From Shimia thalassica (GTDB lineage: Bacteria; Pseudomonadota; Alphaproteobacteria; Rhodobacterales; Rhodobacteraceae): DNA of 64,000 nucleotides. Each line of letters opens with the position of its first letter. Within the stretch, counting starts at the first letter, position 1. The notes beneath the pieces were generated by a model. It was not told the DNA's origin, ran no database searches, and was given only the letters and a program-made list of their open reading frames with translations. The translations under genes were made by a program, and so were the position numbers. Below are positions 9,742 to 17,922 of the stretch, one piece after another. The stretch lies in the NCBI RefSeq assembly GCF_001458215.1, contig NZ_CYTW01000001.1:1426001-1490000 (forward strand). Reading direction: 5' to 3'.

Positions 9742-12700
9742 ATGGCCCTTTTTCAGGACACCATCGGTTTAGACGACGAGATTATCGGAACATCTGACGC
9801 TGACTCTATTCTTGCGGGCGATGGAAACGATACGATTGATGCAGGTCTCGGTGCGGACACCATAGAAGCGGGCGACGGCGACGACTATGTCGAAGGGGGG
9901 CAAGGCGACGATTCAATTTTTGGAAACTCTCTTGCAGAAGATGGCTTAGATGACATTTCTCTGGATGGTCGCGATACCATTTTTGGGGGCGATGGTGACG
10001 ACACAATCTGGGGCAACCAAGATAACGACCTCATTTATGGCGGTGACGGAGATGACTATCTGCTCGGTGGAAGGCATAACGATACGCTGATAGGCGGGCA
10101 GGGGGATGACACCCTGTTTGGCAACGAAGGTGATGATGTCTTTCAAGTGGATTACGAAAGCGTCGGATCCGGCGAAAGCTATGAGGGTGGTGACGGAACC
10201 GACACGCTCTATCTGAATGGCGCGACCGCCTTTACAAGCCTGACCCTTGATGCTGCTGCCAGCGTCGAAGTGATCGACAACGAGCAAGGATTTGGTCTGG
10301 AAGGCAGTTCCGGCGATGATGTGTTTGACCTGAGCGGCGTGACGTCGATGGTTGATCTGCCTTTAATCAATCTGAACGGCGGCAACGACACGTTCCTTGG
10401 CGGCGTGCTGAATGAATCTGTTTCCGGGGGCGACGGCAACGATACACTGAACGGGGCAGATGGAGATGACACGCTTGTCGGCGGTGTCGGAGATGACAGC
10501 CTGATCGGCGGCGCGGGCGACGATGTCTTTCAGGTCGACGAAGATGAGGTCGGGCCCGGCGAAAGCTATGAGGGTGGTGACGGAACCGACACGCTCTATC
10601 TGAATGGCGCGACCGCCTTTACAAGCCTGACCCTTGATGCTGCTGCCAGCGTCGAAGTGATCGACAACGAGCAAGGATTTGGTCTGGAAGGCAGTTCCGG
10701 CGATGATGTGTTTGACCTGAGCGGCGTGACGGTGGGGGTCGATCTGCCCTCGATCAGCTTGAACGGCGGCAATGATACGTTCCTTGGCGGCGTGCTGAAT
10801 GAATCTGTTTTCGGGGGCGACGGCAACGAAACGCTGAACGGGGCAGATGGAGATGACCTGCTTGTTGGCGGTGCCGGAGATGACAGCCTGATCGGTGGTG
10901 CGGGCGACGATGTCTTTCAGGTCGACGAAGATGAGGTCGGGCCCGGCGAAAGCTATGAGGGTGGTGACGGAACCGACACGCTCTATCTGAATGGCGCGAC
11001 CGCCTTTACAAGCCTGACCCTTGATGCTGCTGCCAGCGTCGAAGTGATCGACAACGAGCAAGGATTTGGTCTGGAAGGCAGTTCCGGCGATGATGTGTTT
11101 GACCTGAGCGGCGTGACGGTGGGGGTCGATCTGCCCTCGATCAGCTTGAACGGCGGCAATGACACGTTCCTTGGGGGCGTGCTGGATGAAACTGTTTTCG
11201 GGGGCGACGGCAACGATACGCTGAACGGGGCAGATGGAAATGACCTGCTTGTTGGCGGTGCCGGAGATGACAGCCTGATCGGCGGCGCGGGGGATGATGT
11301 CTTCCAGGTTGACGAAGATGAGGTTGACGCCGGCGAAAGCTACGAAGGTGGTGACGGAACCGACTCGCTTTATTTGAACAGCTACACTGTCTTTTCGAGC
11401 CTGACCCTTGATGCTGCCGCCAGCGTCGAAGTGATCGACAACGAGCAAGGATTTGGTCTGGAAGGCAGTTCCGGCGATGATGTGTTCGACTTGAGCGGCG
11501 TGACGTCGATGGTTCAACTTTTCCAGATTGACCTGGGGCTTGGGGACGACAGCTTTATCGGAAGTGTCTTGGGCGAAGCCGTCTTTGGTGGCGATGGCGA
11601 CGACACACTCTTTGGTGGCGGCGGAAATGACACGCTGATCTCTGGTGGTGGCGAGGATAGTTTGGTCGGCGGCGACGGTGATGACGTGCTCCAGATCGAC
11701 GCGGATGAAATCGGCGCCGGTGCGAGTTTCCAAGGTGGAGAAGGCACTGACGTCATTCGGGTGAGCGATGCCACCGAATTCAGCTCATTGATTTTGGACG
11801 CAGAGGCAAGCATCGAGATCATTGAAGACGAAGGTTTCGGTATCTACGGCAGCTTTGGTAACGATGTCTTCGACTTAAGCGGCATCACAAGCATACCATC
11901 TTCGATGGGTGTCATGCTTGAGGCCGGCCATGACAGCTTTGTTGGGAGCAGCGTAGATGATCTTGTTTATGGCGGCGACGGCAATGATACGCTGGATGGT
12001 GCTGCCGGTGACGACACGCTTGTCGGTGGGGCAGGCGACGACAGCCTGATCGGTGGCGCGGGCGACGATGTCTTCCGGGTCGACGCTATGCATGTAGGCA
12101 CTGGCGAAAGTTATTCCGGCGGTGACGGGCGAGATACCCTGCTGCTGAACAACGATATCACTTTCGAGGGTCTGGTTCTGAATTCCGCGGCCAGCGTGGA
12201 AGTGATTGCCGGAGATTCCCCCTTCAATTTCATGTATGGCACCGGCGGTGACAACGTGTTTGATCTAAGCGGGGTCACCACGCTTACCAATATGTATCAA
12301 TTCATCCTCGAAGGTGGCGATGACAGCTTTCAGGGCACGGCAGCGGCTGATGTGGTCTTTGGCGGTGCGGGTAACGATACACTGATCGGCGGAGATGGCG
12401 CGGACACGTTGATCGGCGGTGTTGGCGAAGACAGCCTTGTTGGCGGCGCAGGCAACGATGTTTTCCAAATTGAAGCAACCGAGTTTGGCGCGGCCCAATT
12501 CGTTGAAGGTGGTGAGGGGACCGATACAATTCGGATTTCCGAAGCAACCGAGTTTTCGCACCTTGTTTTGGATGCCGCGACGGGTATCGAAGTCATTCAA
12601 GGTGAAGGGTTCGGCATGTACGGCAGTTTCGGGGATGATCTGATCGATTTTACCGGTGTAACGGATGCGTCCGGTCTTTTGGATGTCAAACTTGAAGCCG

Positions 12701-13722
12701 GCAATGACAGTTTCCTTGGCGGTATATCTGCCGAAGTTGTTTATGGCGGAAATGGCGATGATACGCTTTCTGGCGGCGGAGGGAATGACTCGCTTTATGG
12801 TGGGGAAGGTCTGGATGCGGCGGTGTTTGATTTTGACCGTGCAGAAGCCACTATAACCCTTGTGGATGGCGGGGCCGAGGTGATGTCGTCTCTGGGCACG
12901 GTTTTCGTGGCTGAAACCACTGAGCAACTCGTCTTCAATGACAACACCGTCGCCTACAGCGAAATATCGTCAGTTGTGGGAACCCATCAAACCGGCACCG
13001 AAGATGATGACACCCTGGAAGGCGGTGCAGGTTCGGACACTTTGGAAGGCCAAGGTGGCAGTGACTTGCTGAATGGCAACAATGGAAACGATATCCTCAA
13101 CGGAGGCGACGGCAACGATACGCTCATTGGTGGCGCAGGCGACGATAGTCTGGTTGGTGGCGAAAGCATGGACGACCTGCGCGACGTTATCTACGGAGGG
13201 GAAGGTGACGACATTCTCAATGGCGGCTATGGCAACGACGAGCTGCGCGGTGATGCGGGGAATGACTCGGTTGCAGGAGGCTTTGGCGCAGACACAATCA
13301 TCGGCGGTACCGGCGACGACACGCTGACGGGCTCCGCTTTCGGAGACCAGATTTTCGGCGGTGACGGTGACGACTTCGTCAATGGCGGCTGGGGCTTTGA
13401 CCTTGTGAATGGTGGCTCTGGCGCAGACCGGTTCTACCACATTGGCATACTCGACCATGGGTCTGACTGGATTCAGGACTATGACGCCAGCGAAGGGGAC
13501 GTGCTTCAGTTCGGCATCACCTCTGCGACACCGGACGATTTCCGGGTGAACACAGCTCATACCGCCACGGCGGCAGGCGAACGGTCTGGAGATGATAGCG
13601 TCGAAGAGGCCTTTGTTATCTATCGTCCTACCGGCCAGATCATGTGGGCGCTGGTGGATGGAGGTGGGCAGTCGTCGATCAACCTGCAGATTGGCGGCGA
13701 TGTGTTTGATCTGTTGGCCTAA
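9742..13722 (+). CDS. RTX protein with seven 129-residue internal repeats
   Basis: A 1326-residue RTX protein with a clear AGGAGG ribosome-binding site at 9729-9734, 7 nt before ATG. RTX nonapeptides begin almost at once and there is no N-terminal signal peptide, as expected for type I secretion substrates. The centre holds seven copies of a module of about 129 residues pairing an RTX stretch with a beta-rich block ('DVFQVD', 'SYEGGDGTDTL', 'SVEVI', 'DVFDLSGVT'). The last ~190 residues (from 'DDLRDVIY') are close to those of the giant RTX protein upstream and end in the same secretion-type module. It probably acts at the cell surface or in the extracellular matrix. No enzyme domain is seen. 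The exporter is not in this window. Confidence 0.93.
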   Translation: MALFQDTIGLDDEIIGTSDADSILAGDGNDTIDAGLGADTIEAGDGDDYVEGGQGDDSIFGNSLAEDGLDDISLDGRDTIFGGDGDDTIWGNQDNDLIYGGDGDDYLLGGRHNDTLIGGQGDDTLFGNEGDDVFQVDYESVGSGESYEGGDGTDTLYLNGATAFTSLTLDAAASVEVIDNEQGFGLEGSSGDDVFDLSGVTSMVDLPLINLNGGNDTFLGGVLNESVSGGDGNDTLNGADGDDTLVGGVGDDSLIGGAGDDVFQVDEDEVGPGESYEGGDGTDTLYLNGATAFTSLTLDAAASVEVIDNEQGFGLEGSSGDDVFDLSGVTVGVDLPSISLNGGNDTFLGGVLNESVFGGDGNETLNGADGDDLLVGGAGDDSLIGGAGDDVFQVDEDEVGPGESYEGGDGTDTLYLNGATAFTSLTLDAAASVEVIDNEQGFGLEGSSGDDVFDLSGVTVGVDLPSISLNGGNDTFLGGVLDETVFGGDGNDTLNGADGNDLLVGGAGDDSLIGGAGDDVFQVDEDEVDAGESYEGGDGTDSLYLNSYTVFSSLTLDAAASVEVIDNEQGFGLEGSSGDDVFDLSGVTSMVQLFQIDLGLGDDSFIGSVLGEAVFGGDGDDTLFGGGGNDTLISGGGEDSLVGGDGDDVLQIDADEIGAGASFQGGEGTDVIRVSDATEFSSLILDAEASIEIIEDEGFGIYGSFGNDVFDLSGITSIPSSMGVMLEAGHDSFVGSSVDDLVYGGDGNDTLDGAAGDDTLVGGAGDDSLIGGAGDDVFRVDAMHVGTGESYSGGDGRDTLLLNNDITFEGLVLNSAASVEVIAGDSPFNFMYGTGGDNVFDLSGVTTLTNMYQFILEGGDDSFQGTAAADVVFGGAGNDTLIGGDGADTLIGGVGEDSLVGGAGNDVFQIEATEFGAAQFVEGGEGTDTIRISEATEFSHLVLDAATGIEVIQGEGFGMYGSFGDDLIDFTGVTDASGLLDVKLEAGNDSFLGGISAEVVYGGNGDDTLSGGGGNDSLYGGEGLDAAVFDFDRAEATITLVDGGAEVMSSLGTVFVAETTEQLVFNDNTVAYSEISSVVGTHQTGTEDDDTLEGGAGSDTLEGQGGSDLLNGNNGNDILNGGDGNDTLIGGAGDDSLVGGESMDDLRDVIYGGEGDDILNGGYGNDELRGDAGNDSVAGGFGADTIIGGTGDDTLTGSAFGDQIFGGDGDDFVNGGWGFDLVNGGSGADRFYHIGILDHGSDWIQDYDASEGDVLQFGITSATPDDFRVNTAHTATAAGERSGDDSVEEAFVIYRPTGQIMWALVDGGGQSSINLQIGGDVFDLLA
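10135..12830 (+). repeat. Seven tandem ~387-bp repeats within the second RTX gene
   Basis: Copies of the 'GDDVFQVD' codon block sit at 10135, 10522, 10909, 11296, 11683, 12067 and 12457, a spacing of 384-390 bp. The first three share about 200 bp that look identical in sequence. Copies five to seven are diverged. The gradient suggests expansion from the 5' side of the array. Confidence 0.93.
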
Positions 13723-13811
13723 GTATTTACTACTGTCCGTAAATCGTGTTGACCCTCTTCGTTTCGGGCGTAACTAGTCAATATTAGTTGGCTTTCTGAA
13801 AGGAGCCGAAA

Positions 13812-14226
13812 ATGCATAAGCACCGATTTACCTAGTTTATCAAGCACTTTGATTTGCTGGACCCTGCGCAGGTTGAAGAAGCCAGAGCTCGGATTTCCAG
13901 TGTTCGCAGAAGGAAGGAAGCACTCGCTCAAATCGAGGGAAGTGGCGCTCGTGAATTTCCCCACTGCGGATGCGCCAAGCGCCAAAAAAATGGGGCAATA
14001 CACGCACAAATGTGCTGCGTTACCGATGTGGCAGTTGCAGAAGGACCTTCACGGGACGCACTGGCACACGGATTGCGCGCATTCATCGGCTAGGGCTGTT
14101 CTTTGATGTGTTGAAGGATCTGCTGGGGACACGCTCTCCATCATCCATTCGCGTGCCGGCAAGGCGTTTTGACCTCAACAAATACACGGTGTGGCGCTGG
14201 CGTTTGATTGAACTCCCCGCTCTTTC
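13812..14226 (+). pseudogene. Decayed transposase (IS1595/ISXO2-like zinc-ribbon type)
   Basis: From ATG 13812 the reading frame resembles a transposase N-terminus but meets a TAG stop at codon 8. It then continues through 'LDPAQVEEARARI' to a first zinc-ribbon half (CGC, where CPHCG would be expected). At a run of seven A (about 13985-13991) the frame shifts, and the sequence continues in a second frame as 'TRTNVLRYRCGSCRRTF', 'RTGTRIARIH' and 'NKYTVWRWRLI', the second zinc-ribbon half followed by a helix-turn-helix. The DDE catalytic domain is absent or unrecognisable downstream. The early stop, the frameshift and the missing catalytic part show a dead insertion-sequence remnant. The exact IS family is less certain than the transposase nature. 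Confidence 0.7.
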
Positions 14227-14572
14227 TAACGTCTCAAATATGACTTTTCTGACATCAGCGCGATCCTCTCAGCCTTCCCAAACCTCGCTGAATGCGCCGG
14301 TATGAATGCGGCAAGAAAGAGGTGACCATGCTGTGGGGGCTCTCCAAGTGGCAGCTGCCCACTCATAATGAAAGTCTGCGCGTTTGGCTTTTGTAGTCTT
14401 CAGTTTCGGAGTGAGTAAGCGCAGCATACATTTGCAATTTTGCACTTTAAAGTTGTATCGTTTAACTTTAACTAGCAACAGAACGCCTAAATTACATGAT
14501 CAGGTTTAAAAAGTGCCGTGACATGAGAGGCGTATTTTTACTTTTGTTGCCTTTGACAGTAATCGGGATTTT
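14227..14572. other. Degenerate region between transposase remnant and AraC-type gene
   Basis: About 350 bp without a convincing gene. The first part may be the eroded rest of the transposase; the second (14400-14520) is AT-rich. No terminal inverted repeat or target duplication could be recognised. Confidence 0.4.
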
Positions 14573-15139
14573 TTGGGGTGCCTCCAACCCTTCGTGGCCG
14601 CCTTTTGTTGGGGAACAACCAGACAAAAACTTGTCCATAGCAGAAAAAACAAGCTGAATGAGGCGCTCGTTTCAGAGCTCGAGGCGCGCGGCGCTGTCAG
14701 GCGTTTGGAAAGGGAATTCGACTGCGCGGTCCGTGCGCACGATTCTGTGGTGTCAATTGAGATACCGAACTCTGAGCTTCTGACGGCCAACCCCACAACC
14801 GCCCCCCGAAGAACCACACGCGAAGACGTGGTTAGAGCCTGCTCTGGCGGGCCTCCGAAAGGGATTGTGCCGATAATGGAGCAGCTTCTTCTTCAAAGGG
14901 GCGGAATTGAAGACACAGGGCTGGAAAGTCTGGCTGAAGCAATCAATGTCAGCAAACGAACATTGCAGCGGCGGCTCGACCGGGAAGGTGTTGATTTCAG
15001 GTCGTTGTCTCTGTCCGTTTGCATGCGACGGGCGCAGGAATTGTTGGCGGGAACCGACCTGGACGTTTCTGAAATTGCGACGCATCTTGAATATTCGACA
15101 CCTGGCCATTTTGCCCGTGCGTTCCGACAGTCTTTTTGA
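14573..15139 (+). pseudogene. AraC-family regulator with a frameshift at its C-terminus
   Basis: The 188-residue frame carries an AraC-type double helix-turn-helix. The first helix pair is near 'SLAEAINVSKRTLQRRL' and the second near 'VSEIATHLEYSTPGHFARAF'. The usual ending after 'FRQSF' (typically ..APSQYR) is not in this frame, which stops at TGA 15137-15139. Skipping one T of TTTTT at 15133-15137 restores 'SFDVAPSQYRSNVAN' with a stop at 15177-15179. The N-terminal ligand domain is only a fragment ('RRLEREFDCAVRAHDSVVSI' resembles the end of that domain), so the gene is also truncated at the 5' side. It lies next to a dead transposase. It may be non-functional, the shift may be a sequencing error, or it may be a programmed +1 event at TTT TGA. 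Confidence 0.65.
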
Positions 15140-15140
15140 T

Positions 15141-15167
15141 GTTGCTCCGTCGCAATACCGGAGCAAC
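15141..15167 (+). terminator. 9-bp hairpin just after the AraC frameshift site
   Basis: GTTGCTCCG and its exact complement CGGAGCAAC are separated by 9 nt. The hairpin lies 1 nt past the TGA and inside the restored AraC frame. It may be a terminator without a T-run or a structure that stimulates frameshifting. Confidence 0.4.
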
Positions 15168-15464
15168 GTGGCAAATTGAGATTAATGTTGACGGTTACGT
15201 CCATGACGGATGTGCGTGCGGTCCGGTCGCTGTCCCTGTTTGGGCGACGACAGGAATAAGTTTGTTGAACGCATATTTTCTGGACATGGGCCACAGATGC
15301 GTGACCAATGGGTTTGTTCACGTCTTTCCATCGGTTGGAAGGGCGATGTGATTGCGCGTGGTGCCCGACATCTCAGGACAGAGGTCCGCTACGCTTTGTT
15401 TCCCAAGTTAAAACAGGAACACGACCAACGATACCAAAAGAATAAACCAGTGGAGGGAAAAAGG

Positions 15465-17393
15465 ATGACACGAAAACTTCGAGGCACACTCACGGTGTGC
15501 GCACTGATGCTGGCCTCAGGGCTTGCTTCGGCGCAGGAAGTGCCAAGCATGAAAATGACAACGGACATCCCCGAAGGCGTGACAACGCCGGACAACATTC
15601 AGACCCGTGTTGGAGAGCTGAATTTCTTTGACGGAGTTCCTGATGCCGAGTCTGCCCAGAAGGTGTACAACCTGCTCGACTTCACACATGCCTATCAGGC
15701 GGTGCTCGACGGAACGAAAATCGCGTCGATGGAAGGCATTCGCAACGGCCTGCTTCAATACGGTCCTGCCAATGAAACGGCCCTTCTGTTCGAAGGTTTG
15801 ATGGATTCTCGTGCGCTGTTTCTTACGGCCAACACGACCAGCGTTTACATGATGTCGTGGCTCGAGTTGGGGGATGAGCCGATGGTTATCGAAACCCCGC
15901 CCAATGTGCTCGGGTTTCTTAATGATGCATGGTTTCGCTATGTGACCGATTTTGGCAACCTCGGACCGGATGAAGGTCAAGGCGGGAAGTTCCTGATCTT
16001 GCCGCCAGGGTATGAGGGCGAAGTTCCAGAAGGCTATTTCGTCAAGCAGACAAACACCTATGGCAACTGGGTTCTCTGGCGTGGTTACCAGAAAGACGGC
16101 TCGACGGCCGACGCTGTGGGCAACACCAAAAACCTGTTCCGGATGTACCCGCTGTCTCAGAAAGACAATCCGCCAGCGATGAATTTCGTCAATGTGTCCG
16201 GAGAGCTTTTCAATACGATCCACCGCATGGACGCAGAGATTTTCAACGAGATCAACGCGGTTGTGCAACGGGAGCCGCTGATGGGGGAACGTCCTGAACT
16301 ATTGGGTCACCTTGCAGCAATCGGGATCGAAAAAGGCAAAGAGTTCTCACCAGATACACGGATGCAACCCATCCTGAAAGCAGCTGCCGCAGCAGGTGCC
16401 GTAACGGTGAAAACGGTGATCTCCAAACCACGCGACGAACGTTTCTACTGGTATCCCGGTGAAAGCTACTGGCAAACGGCGTTTCCCGGCGGCGCCTATA
16501 CATGGGAGATCGACGGCGCAACAGTGCATGACATTCGCGCGGCCTTTCACTTTTATGCCACGGGCATCACACCCGCGATGGCTTTGAAGAAAGTCGGCAA
16601 AGGCTCTCAATACGCCTTCACTTATGTGGATTCCAACGGGAACCCTCTGGACGGATCAAAGACCTACAAGGTGAACGTGCCCAAGGACGTTCCGGCCAAG
16701 GATTTCTGGTCTTTCACACTTTATGACAACCAGACCCGTTCGATGTTGCAAACCGACGCACAGTTTCCCGCGATCGGCAGCAATGACACTGATGTGGTTC
16801 AGAACGACGATGGATCCTATGACATCTACTTTGGCCCCACAGCGCCAGAAGGCAAGGAAAGCAACTGGGTTCAGACCGTGCCGGGCAAAGGATGGAACAC
16901 GATCTTCCGTTTGTACGGTCCACTTGAAACGTGGTTTGATCAGACCTGGAAACCGGGCGAGATCGAGCTTGTCAGCTTTGCTGCGGACACCGCGGCCCAA
17001 ACCGCGAACAGTGAAAGCGCCGAAGATATCACCCTGCGCATCACGGTTGATGGGCGGGTGTCAATCTATGGGGTTCAGTTCGATACCGCCTCGACACGTA
17101 TCCTTCCCGGTTCGGAAGGGACACTCGAAGCCATTGCAGCGATGATGGCGGATCTGCCGGATCTGAAAATCGCGGTTGTTGGGCATACTGACCATGTCGG
17201 AGGCTACGACTCCAACCTCGCGCTGTCCAAGCAACGTGCGGACGCTGTCGTCGCCGAGCTGGTCGGAACTTATGGAGTTGCAAACGACCGTCTCTTTGCG
17301 GCCGGCGCAAGCTTCCTGTCGCCGATTGCAAGCAACGAAACCGAAGAGGGGCGTGCACTTAATCGCCGTGTCGAACTGGTTCGTGCGCCTTAG
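15465..17393 (+). CDS. Exported DUF1254/DUF1214 protein fused to an OmpA-like domain
   Basis: The start at 15465 is chosen because GGAGGG (15452-15457) precedes it and a signal peptide follows ('LTVCALMLASGLASAQ', cleavage after ASA); upstream in-frame codons do not look like coding sequence. The product is 642 residues. Residues ~30-500 match the DUF1254 then DUF1214 architecture ('FNTIHRMDAEIFNEIN', 'FWSFTLYDNQTRSML'), a periplasmic family of unknown reaction. Residues ~520-640 form an OmpA-type peptidoglycan-binding domain ('VVGHTDHVGGYDSNLALSKQ', 'NRRVELVRA'). The pairing suggests a periplasmic protein tethered to the cell wall. DUF1254 proteins usually end at the DUF1214 domain, so the fusion is notable. 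It stands alone with its own terminator hairpin. Confidence 0.88.
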   Translation: MTRKLRGTLTVCALMLASGLASAQEVPSMKMTTDIPEGVTTPDNIQTRVGELNFFDGVPDAESAQKVYNLLDFTHAYQAVLDGTKIASMEGIRNGLLQYGPANETALLFEGLMDSRALFLTANTTSVYMMSWLELGDEPMVIETPPNVLGFLNDAWFRYVTDFGNLGPDEGQGGKFLILPPGYEGEVPEGYFVKQTNTYGNWVLWRGYQKDGSTADAVGNTKNLFRMYPLSQKDNPPAMNFVNVSGELFNTIHRMDAEIFNEINAVVQREPLMGERPELLGHLAAIGIEKGKEFSPDTRMQPILKAAAAAGAVTVKTVISKPRDERFYWYPGESYWQTAFPGGAYTWEIDGATVHDIRAAFHFYATGITPAMALKKVGKGSQYAFTYVDSNGNPLDGSKTYKVNVPKDVPAKDFWSFTLYDNQTRSMLQTDAQFPAIGSNDTDVVQNDDGSYDIYFGPTAPEGKESNWVQTVPGKGWNTIFRLYGPLETWFDQTWKPGEIELVSFAADTAAQTANSESAEDITLRITVDGRVSIYGVQFDTASTRILPGSEGTLEAIAAMMADLPDLKIAVVGHTDHVGGYDSNLALSKQRADAVVAELVGTYGVANDRLFAAGASFLSPIASNETEEGRALNRRVELVRAP

Positions 17394-17403
17394 GACAAAA
17401 ACA

Positions 17404-17430
17404 GGGGCAGGGCGCATGTCGCCCTGTCCC
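17404..17430 (+). terminator. Terminator hairpin after the DUF1254-OmpA gene
   Basis: GGGGCAGGGCG and CGCCCTGTCCC pair over 11 bases (one G-T) around a 5-nt loop, 10 bases after the stop. There is no T-run. Confidence 0.65.
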
Positions 17431-17922
17431 ATTTACCATCGTCTGGCATATCCGGTCGGCCCAAAGGCTATGATGCCGGGTTCTTTACTGCCTGATGTCT
17501 GCACAGACCGGTAAGACACAAAACCTTATGCCCAAGAAAACAAGATTCTAGCGGTCCATGATCTTATGTCTGTGAATGAAATTCAGCGGAGCGTCAGGCG
17601 AGCAGAGCAAACACGTATTTCCCTATTTACAGGATGGTCTTTCGCGCTGTTCCGGATGTACCCGGAGGAGGGATAGGGAGTGGTTTATTCCGGTTTTTGA
17701 AGATAGTCCGTGATGGGGGTGACATCCCCGCGGCGGTATTCGATAGGGACACACGTGCCTGATGAATGCGTGAACAGACCTATCCTCGGATAGAGGGGCG
17801 CAGAATTGACAGGATGACCCCTTTGGCCAATAGTTTCATTATTATTGCCCTTATTTGCACACCGATCTGTTTCCCGAAAACAAAAGGTCTCTCCTGACTT
17901 TTTAAATAGGAACCTCTGACCT
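17431..17922. other. Long non-coding stretch upstream of third RTX gene
   Basis: Nearly 500 bp without a believable gene on either strand. The last 100 bases are AT-rich and end in AGGAACC as a weak ribosome-binding site before ATG 17923. It probably holds the promoter and 5' leader of the RTX gene, but no clear -35/-10 pair was found. Confidence 0.4.

Noticed and set aside
10363-11733. Long open frame on the minus strand opposite the second RTX gene (456 codons).
   Set aside because: It repeats with the same 387-bp period as the sense gene and arises from biased codon use in RTX repeats. No ribosome-binding site or family likeness.
13975-14000. Programmed frameshift at A7 in the transposase remnant.
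   Set aside because: The same gene has an early TAG stop and lacks a recognisable catalytic domain, so decay is the simpler reading.
14523-14657. 44-residue frame with a hydrophobic start ('MRGVFLLLLPLTVIGIFWG').
   Set aside because: No ribosome-binding site, lies in a decayed zone and overlaps the AraC-type frame; it could be a real small membrane peptide but cannot be supported.
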